Positions 44,332-49,730 of a stretch of 49,730 nucleotides of DNA are shown piece after piece. Position 1 is the first letter of the stretch, and every line of letters starts with the position of its first letter. This stretch comes from Roseibacillus sp. Lineage in GTDB: Bacteria; Verrucomicrobiota; Verrucomicrobiia; Verrucomicrobiales; Akkermansiaceae. Location: NCBI GenBank assembly GCA_029242545.1, contig JAQWTV010000047.1, positions 1 to 49,730 on the forward strand, written 5' to 3'. The notes beneath the pieces were generated by a model. The model saw only the letters and a program-made list of their open reading frames with translations, was not told the origin of the DNA and did no database searches. Made by a program: the position numbers and the translations under genes.

Positions 44332-45735
44332 TTAACCAGAACCTTTCTCGTCCTCGAACTTAGGATTCTTTTTTCGCGGCACCGCTGCCTTGGTTTGCTT
44401 GCGCCACGATTTCATCAAACTGTGAAGTTCGTCCCGTATTTGTGGGTTTTCAGCAGATCTGTTTTTTTTCTCCGAGGGATCTTCCTGGAGATTATAGAGC
44501 TCCAAGGCGCCGTCCTCGAAATATTCGATCAACTTCCATTCGCCATGCCTGACGACCCCGCATGGAGTGGTACGGAAGTTTTGGAAGGGCGAGCCAAGAT
44601 CCTTGCCGTATCCCTGAAGGTAGGCTGGGAAATGCCAGAACAAGGAGCGGTCGGGAATAGGGTTTCCCTGCAAGAGCGGACTTAGATCGACTCCGTCCAG
44701 CTTCTCGGGGGGATCTGCTTTTCCTATTGCTGCGAAGGTTGGTAGGAGGTCAATCTGATGGATCGGTGTCTCGAGACGGGAGGAGGCTTTGATCTTGCCG
44801 GGCCAGCGTATCAGGAAGGGCTCCCTGATACCTCCCTCGTAGAACATCCCCTTTGACCCCCTCAGGGGCTTTGCGTTGGAAAATGCTCCATGGGGGCCAT
44901 TGTCCGAGGTGAAGACCACAACTGTATCCTCCGCAATTTCAAGTTTATCCAGCAGGTCGAGGATCTTTCCGACTCCTAGATCCATCGCTTCGATCATGGC
45001 GGCATACTTGGCATTGCGATGATGGGTGCCTGCTCTTCCTGCATATTTGGCGGTTAGATCTTGGCGAGCCTGAATAGGGGTATGCACAGAGTAGAAAGGA
45101 AAATATACGAAGAAGGGGTTGTCTTTTTTATGGGCCAGGTTGATCCAGCTGCAGATTTCTTGAGCAAGCCGGGCAGGAAGGTGCTCTCCTTTTGGGCCGT
45201 CTTTCAAATTGGGGTTTCTATATGGAGAGAAGTAAGACTTCGGAGCTCCCCACTGGAGCCCGCCAAAATTGGTGTCGAAGCCATATGGGATTGGGTCCTT
45301 GGAGAGGTGCCATTTGCCAGCGACGGCTGTCTGATAACCGGCTTTTTTGAGAACCTGCGCCATCGTCGGCAAGGTTCTCGTAAGAACAGTTTGATTGGTG
45401 ACTGGAATGAGTCGACGATGGGCGGCTTTCCCCCGATCCGAATTACCAACCGTAAAAACCCCGTGTCTTGGAGTGTAGAGGCCGGTCATGAGTGATGCCC
45501 GCGATGGAGCGCAATTGGCTGCGGCCGCGTAGGCGTGCGTAAAGGTCATCCCCTCGCTAGCCAGACGGTCTATGTTGGGAGTGCGATAGTAATCTGATCC
45601 CTGGCAGGAAAGGTCGGTATAGCCGAGATCGTCGGCATAAAGCAGGATGATATTTGGAGGGTCCTGACCCGGTGAGTCATGGGCGGTGAGAATGAGGAAG
45701 GCTGGCAGGGTTAGAATCAGAATGAGCTTTGCCAT
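44332..45735 (-). CDS. Secreted sulfatase
   Basis: This 467-residue sulfatase has a signal peptide (1-23), IILLYADDLGYTD as metal site, and NCAPSRASLMTGLYTPRHG with Cys75 as the formylglycine residue. AGKWHLSKDP and VFTSDNGPHG are also present. The C-terminal tail is Lys-rich. It lies 53 bases after the phosphoesterase gene, so both are likely on one message. The pairing of a sulfatase and a secreted phosphoesterase suggests removal of several ester groups from one polymer; this is an inference. Confidence 0.94.
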   Translation of the reverse strand: MAKLILILTLPAFLILTAHDSPGQDPPNIILLYADDLGYTDLSCQGSDYYRTPNIDRLASEGMTFTHAYAAAANCAPSRASLMTGLYTPRHGVFTVGNSDRGKAAHRRLIPVTNQTVLTRTLPTMAQVLKKAGYQTAVAGKWHLSKDPIPYGFDTNFGGLQWGAPKSYFSPYRNPNLKDGPKGEHLPARLAQEICSWINLAHKKDNPFFVYFPFYSVHTPIQARQDLTAKYAGRAGTHHRNAKYAAMIEAMDLGVGKILDLLDKLEIAEDTVVVFTSDNGPHGAFSNAKPLRGSKGMFYEGGIREPFLIRWPGKIKASSRLETPIHQIDLLPTFAAIGKADPPEKLDGVDLSPLLQGNPIPDRSLFWHFPAYLQGYGKDLGSPFQNFRTTPCGVVRHGEWKLIEYFEDGALELYNLQEDPSEKKNRSAENPQIRDELHSLMKSWRKQTKAAVPRKKNPKFEDEKGSG

Positions 45736-45788
45736 AGTGATGGTATTTTTGGTTGAGGGGAGACAGGAAGAAGGCTCTGTTTCGGCGC

Positions 45789-47375
45789 TTACTCGACGCG
45801 GATAATGTGGGAAGCATCATATGTGCGACCATGCATGTCTTGGGTCTGGACCCAGAGCCGATGAATGCCGGGTTCTACGTCGGTGAGTGGTAGGGATGCT
45901 TTCCACAGATGATGAGAAGGAACGGCTCCGGGTAGAGTGCTGCCCTCCAGTTTCTCTCGCCGTTGTTGCTCCCGCTTTTTCAAGGCAAGGAAGTCTGGGT
46001 CAGCTTCGACAGTCTTGCTCAATGTGATCCAGCGGCCATTGTCCCCGAGTCGCATACGCACTTTGGAATTGCGGGACCCATTGAAAACATTGGCGTAGAC
46101 CTGGGCTTCATTCGTACCTGCGCTTACGGCCGCCGGGGCTTCGATGCGGAGCTGGTAATCGGCTGGGCGCCGGCTGGCCTTGTAGTCGACAATGGCCTGA
46201 TTTCCGTCAAAAGTTATGGTGGAATATCCACGGGGAGCTCCGTCCCTGCCCAGGGAATGAGGGATTCCCAGCTCATCAGGCTCGCCTCGCCACCAGCTTC
46301 CGCAGACGGTTACGTTTACCACGTGGTGGTGAGGCTTCTTTCCCTTCCAGCCGTCTTTTTCGTCAAGATACATGTGGGCGTGCCAGTGAGTGTGTCCGGA
46401 GATAGACATGGTGTAGGGCCGCTTTTCGATTAAGCGGAAAAGACGACTGTAGTCACTATTTGGATTGAGAGGTGCTTCCGAGGATTTGAGGGGGATGTGC
46501 ATCATCAGCATGAGCATCTGGTCTTCTGGAAAGTGAGGGAGGAGGTTCTCGAGAAAGGTGATCTGCTGATTGCCGAGTGCGCCGCTATAGCCACCGCTTC
46601 CACCAGATTTTTTTGATCCTCCCCACATGACGTTATCCAGAACTACGAAGTTGGCCGGACCCCACTGGAATGCGTGATAGGGAGGGCCGTAGACGCGTTC
46701 GAACGTTTCGTCGGAGGTCTTGTCGTTTGGGGCGTCAAAGTTGAGGTCGTGATTTCCAATGACGTTCCACCATGGGATTCCGACAAGTGCCACGATGCTG
46801 TTGTGTGCCTCGAACAAGGATAGGTCATCAAAAAGTATGTCTCCGAGGGTGACGCCAAACTTGGCCTCGGTTCCCACTAATTCAGGGATGGTATCCCGGG
46901 CCATGTATTCAAGCTCTTTGATATTGCGGGACTGGGTGTCTCCAAAAAAATGAGCCTTGAACTTCTCGGGTTCTGCCTGGGCGATGAGAGGGAAGTCGAT
47001 CGATGCTGGTAAAGGGCCAGTAGGTTCCACCCCTGGGAATTGGGTCTGGGGTGAGCCCTTGGGCTTATGGATGTAATAGAACCGTGGGAGCTTCTGCTTG
47101 CTGACAGGAGGCATCCAGCCCCGTGGCTTGATCACGAAAAATATGCAATCATCGCGGGCCGGGAGAGACCAGGATCCGCTGGCGTCGGTTGCCACAACCT
47201 CCTGCTGGTTGGACACAAGAACCTGCGGCAGGCCGGGCTCACCAGCATCTCTCTTTCCGTTTTGGTTCTGGTCATGAAATACCACCCCGCGGGCGGTGAG
47301 ATTTTCTTCGGCTCCGGCAGAGGGAGTAAAAACAAGCAGGATTACTAGAAAGGGAATTGCTTGGAGGTGCTTCAT
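45789..47375 (-). CDS. Secreted calcineurin-like phosphoesterase
   Basis: This 528-residue protein has a signal peptide (1-22). An SdrD-B-like or MetallophosN-type beta domain with a calcium-like loop follows (VVFHDQNQNGKRDAGEPGLP, 31-50). The metallophosphatase core shows FFGDTQS (Asp146), LGDILFDD (Asp179), IGNHD (209-210), MMHIPL and GHTHWHAHM. The last 170 residues match the MetallophosC type of C-terminal domain. All metal-binding motifs are intact. The gene heads an operon with a sulfatase and diverges from the aldo/keto reductase gene across 194 bases. Confidence 0.9.
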   Translation of the reverse strand: MKHLQAIPFLVILLVFTPSAGAEENLTARGVVFHDQNQNGKRDAGEPGLPQVLVSNQQEVVATDASGSWSLPARDDCIFFVIKPRGWMPPVSKQKLPRFYYIHKPKGSPQTQFPGVEPTGPLPASIDFPLIAQAEPEKFKAHFFGDTQSRNIKELEYMARDTIPELVGTEAKFGVTLGDILFDDLSLFEAHNSIVALVGIPWWNVIGNHDLNFDAPNDKTSDETFERVYGPPYHAFQWGPANFVVLDNVMWGGSKKSGGSGGYSGALGNQQITFLENLLPHFPEDQMLMLMMHIPLKSSEAPLNPNSDYSRLFRLIEKRPYTMSISGHTHWHAHMYLDEKDGWKGKKPHHHVVNVTVCGSWWRGEPDELGIPHSLGRDGAPRGYSTITFDGNQAIVDYKASRRPADYQLRIEAPAAVSAGTNEAQVYANVFNGSRNSKVRMRLGDNGRWITLSKTVEADPDFLALKKREQQRREKLEGSTLPGAVPSHHLWKASLPLTDVEPGIHRLWVQTQDMHGRTYDASHIIRVE

Positions 47376-47569
47376 ATCAGAGCGGGATTATCCGTTCAGG
47401 AATTGAAACAGGTCTTCTTCCATCCCACAGGGAAAAGTTTCATTCACGGTCAATTATCTTCGACTTGTCGGGATAGAGGGCTGTGGCGCTGCCCCGGGAA
47501 GATCGCGTCGGGCAACCAGACGGGGGTGTCCAAGCTTGCCCCCCTCATGATCCCGGAGAGACTGGCGGT

Positions 47570-48589
47570 ATGGAAAAGCGGCGACTAGGAGCCAGTGGAA
47601 TCGTGGTGAGCGAAATCTGCATGGGAACAATGACGTTTGGAACTCAGGCTGACAGAGATTCCTCCTTCCGGATCATGGATCGAGCGCTTGAAAAAGGGAT
47701 CGATTTTTTTGACTGTGCGGAACTTTACCCTGTGCCTCCATCTTCAGAGCTCGTGGGATTAACGGAAAGATGGGTTGGCGAGTGGCTCTCAACCAAGCCG
47801 CGTGACTCCATCATTATAGGAACCAAGGTGGCGGGGGCGGCCCATGGTTGGTTCAATCCACCGGTAAGAAACGACAAGGCAGCCCTCGACAGGAATCATA
47901 TTCGCAAAGCGGTCGAGGGTAGTCTGGAGCGGCTCAAAACAGATTATATAGATCTTTATCAGGTGCACTGGCCCGATCACGGGATGCGGCCGGAGGACAC
48001 TCTTGGCGCGCTCGACGAATTGGTTGGTGAGGGCAAAGTGAGGGCCATCGGTGTTAGTAACGAAGATAGCTACGGGCTAATGAAATCTCTGTGGACCAGT
48101 GAGAAGCATGGCCTTACCCGGTTCGACACGATCCAAAACAATTTCTCGCTAAATAATCGACGTTTTGAGGACGAGCTTTCCGAGGTGAGCCGGAGAGAGA
48201 AGGTGAGCCTCCTGCCCTACAGCCCCCTGGCGGGCGGCGTTCTGAGTGGAAAATATAATGAAGGCCAACGGCCGGAAGGAGCACGATTTACCCAATATAT
48301 GACCTCGACCGCACCCAGGCAGCGGGCAATGGCAGAGCGTTTTGCAAACCAACGTTGTCTCGCGTCAACCGCTCGCTTTATCGCGGTTGCCGAGGAGGCG
48401 GGTATCGATCCCGTTACGATGGCGATTGCCTGGAGCAAACAGCATGATTTCGTTGCGTCCACGATTGCTGGGGCCACCAATGAAGATCAGCTCGACGTGA
48501 TTTTTGATGCTGCCGGACTGATTCTTGAGGATGAGGTGCTCGCGGGGATTGACGAGGTGAGCCGCGAGATTCCCTATCCGATGGGCTGA
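47570..48589 (+). CDS. Aldo/keto reductase
   Basis: This 339-residue cytoplasmic NAD(P)H-dependent reductase is a TIM barrel with the full catalytic tetrad: Asp48 and Tyr53 in FFDCAELYP, Lys86 in GTKV, His133 in YQVHWPD. GVSNED and the cofactor region STIAGATNEDQL are typical. The sequence is close in style to E. coli Tas and other large-loop members. ATG 47570 begins the normal MEKRRLGASG start; the frame extends to 47483 without family likeness. The physiological substrate is unknown. Confidence 0.93.
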   Translation: MEKRRLGASGIVVSEICMGTMTFGTQADRDSSFRIMDRALEKGIDFFDCAELYPVPPSSELVGLTERWVGEWLSTKPRDSIIIGTKVAGAAHGWFNPPVRNDKAALDRNHIRKAVEGSLERLKTDYIDLYQVHWPDHGMRPEDTLGALDELVGEGKVRAIGVSNEDSYGLMKSLWTSEKHGLTRFDTIQNNFSLNNRRFEDELSEVSRREKVSLLPYSPLAGGVLSGKYNEGQRPEGARFTQYMTSTAPRQRAMAERFANQRCLASTARFIAVAEEAGIDPVTMAIAWSKQHDFVASTIAGATNEDQLDVIFDAAGLILEDEVLAGIDEVSREIPYPMG

Positions 48590-48665
48590 GGGCGATGTGC
48601 TCGGAGCCGGTTTTGCTTCTTGCGCGTTTGGAGGCACCCGTCTTTGCTTGTCGCTCCACCGACTG

Positions 48666-49730
48666 ATGAGCGAAGAAGCGCAACCAGCGGAGTCGTCCAA
48701 GGACCCCCTCCTTAGCCTTAACTCTCTCGACCTTGGGCCCGCATGGGCCAGAGGAGAGCCTGAGCGTAAAGGTGGCGCAGAGACCGATGGCAAACGTCGT
48801 CAAGGGAAGTCGGGGGGGCGGAGGCCGGACAAAAGAGGCGGGGGAAGAAGTGATGGAAGAGGAAAGGGAGTGCCGGATCGTGACCAGAGGGGGGGGCGGC
48901 GCGGAGACAGGAGGGAAGAATCGGGCCGTCGGGGTGATCGCGGAGAGGGCCGACAGAAATTTCAAAGAGATAGAAAAGGACGTCGTGATGATGACCGACG
49001 GGGTCCGCGTGCCCAAGAGGAGATTCCACCTCCCGAAGGATTCACTGCAGGAGTAATGCCTGTCGAAGAAGGTCTGGATGGGTTAGCTAAGGAAATCATG
49101 GCGGGTGGCCGGACGTATTCCGTTTTTGATCTCTCCAAGCTCGTCCTGGGTTCCAGGGAGCGCTTCAATGTGACATTCCAAAGCGGCAAGGAAGAGGGTG
49201 GTCTTATCCGGTGTAAGAAAGATGGCTCTCTCTGGTTGACTAAGGAGGAGGCGATCCGACACTTCTGGCAAGCTGAATGGAGAAGAGATTTCTATGAGGA
49301 AGTAACCTCCGAGGCGGATCCTCCCAAGGGTAATTTTCAGGCGATTGGTCGCTGCGGAATCAGTGGCGAGTTGCTGGGCCCTCCTAACTATCATGGATAC
49401 CAGACCGCGGTTCTTCAGCTTCATCGCGAGCGTTTTGGAAACATGTCTCTTGATGCCTTTAAGAGGAAAATAAAAATGGAGCATGGAGAAGAGGCCGTGG
49501 CTGCGTGGATGGAGAAAATGGCGAAAAGGACCGCCTACCGGCCTACTGGGGGAACTAGTGGGGATTCTGATGGTCTCCCCATTCCGGTAAAGACGGAGAC
49601 TGCTGAGACTGCTGAGACTGCTGAGACTGCGGAGACTGCGGAGACTGCGGAGACTGCGGAGACTGCGGAGACTGCTGAGACTGCTGAGACTGCTGAGACT
49701 GCTGAGACTGCTGAGACTGCTGAGACTGCG
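48666..49730 (+). CDS. Arg/Gly-rich protein with Glu-Thr-Ala repeats (3' end missing)
   Basis: A frame of 355 codons runs from ATG 48666 to the right edge with no stop. Residues 1-35 contain LLSLNSLDLGPAWARGE. Residues 36-120 are very rich in Arg, Gly and Asp, as in disordered RNA-binding tails. Residues 125-290 look folded, with SVFDLSKLVLGSRERFNV, two Cys and several Trp. The end is a tandem (ETA)n stretch. I do not recognise the family. An RNA or ribosome-linked role is a guess from the RG-rich part. The gene starts 77 bases after the reductase stop. Runs of 7 and 8 G in the RG part make frameshift errors possible. Confidence 0.82.
   Translation, partial: MSEEAQPAESSKDPLLSLNSLDLGPAWARGEPERKGGAETDGKRRQGKSGGRRPDKRGGGRSDGRGKGVPDRDQRGGRRGDRREESGRRGDRGEGRQKFQRDRKGRRDDDRRGPRAQEEIPPPEGFTAGVMPVEEGLDGLAKEIMAGGRTYSVFDLSKLVLGSRERFNVTFQSGKEEGGLIRCKKDGSLWLTKEEAIRHFWQAEWRRDFYEEVTSEADPPKGNFQAIGRCGISGELLGPPNYHGYQTAVLQLHRERFGNMSLDAFKRKIKMEHGEEAVAAWMEKMAKRTAYRPTGGTSGDSDGLPIPVKTETAETAETAETAETAETAETAETAETAETAETAETAETAETAETA
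49596..49730 (+). repeat. 9-bp tandem repeat, at least 15 copies
   Basis: Fifteen copies of GAGACTGCK run without a break to the window edge. Units 1-3 and 9-14 end in T, units 4-8 and 15 end in G. Each unit encodes Glu-Thr-Ala in the reading frame from 48666, so changes in copy number keep the frame. The true array may be longer. Confidence 0.97.

Noticed and set aside
47376..47569. Hairpin with G5/C5 near 47521-47543 as a terminator
   Set aside because: Short stem, no T run, and it lies before a start codon between divergent genes.
49596..49730. CRISPR-like array
   Set aside because: Units of 9 bp with no spacers and in frame with a coding sequence; it is a coding tandem repeat.

Overview
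The window looks like chromosome of a member of Verrucomicrobiota, most likely Verrucomicrobiales. This is inferred from the protein types: several secreted sulfatases, a propeller dehydrogenase of the PVC type with an SGNH-like front end, a DUF1080-sulfatase fusion, a CotH/lamin-tail protein, and a pilus locus whose order (pilin, PilM-like, PilO-like, small periplasmic protein, secretin) recalls the Akkermansia muciniphila Amuc_1102 to Amuc_1098 block. Most genes lack a clear Shine-Dalgarno sequence. No rRNA, tRNA, CRISPR array, insertion sequence or integrase was seen.

Region 1 (1-6676): pyruvate phosphate dikinase with a good terminator, a convergent Uup-like ABC-F ATPase, and a decayed second copy of the 3' third of the dikinase gene lying just upstream of the ABC-F start. 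A gene-free stretch of about 630 bp follows.

Region 2 (6677-19240, + strand): a tightly packed operon of 14 genes for a type IV pilus or type II secretion-like machine. It encodes a PilT-like ATPase, a pilin, a PilM-PilN fusion, PilO-like and PilP-like proteins, a secretin, a PilB/GspE ATPase with an unknown coupled partner, a PilC/GspF platform, a second pilin and four proteins of unknown function. A strong hairpin separates the first pilin from the machinery genes. Facing it (19325-22377, - strand) is a minor-pilin operon in PilV-PilW-PilX (GspI-J-K) order. No prepilin peptidase is in the window.

Region 3 (22342-27730): secreted proteins of unknown function, a double-psi-barrel-like protein, and an SprT-like metalloprotein. 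Two long C homopolymers occur here: C10 inside one gene near its 3' end, and C12 seven bases before the start codon of a three-gene operon for secreted proteins. These make the region a candidate phase-variable surface locus next to the pilus genes.

Region 4 (27737-47375): mainly secreted catabolic and surface functions. It has four sulfatases (one fused to a DUF1080 domain and HEAT repeats), a 1051-residue SGNH/propeller/HEAT/azurin fusion, a DsbD N-terminal-like protein, a Gfo/Idh/MocA oxidoreductase, an HMA-like protein, a CotH-kinase protein and a calcineurin-like phosphoesterase. It probably serves breakdown of sulfated polysaccharide, but no glycoside hydrolase or sulfatase-maturing enzyme is present.

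Region 5 (47376-49730): an aldo/keto reductase and an unfinished gene for an Arg/Gly-rich protein. The latter runs off the right edge inside a perfect 9-bp tandem repeat coding for Glu-Thr-Ala.
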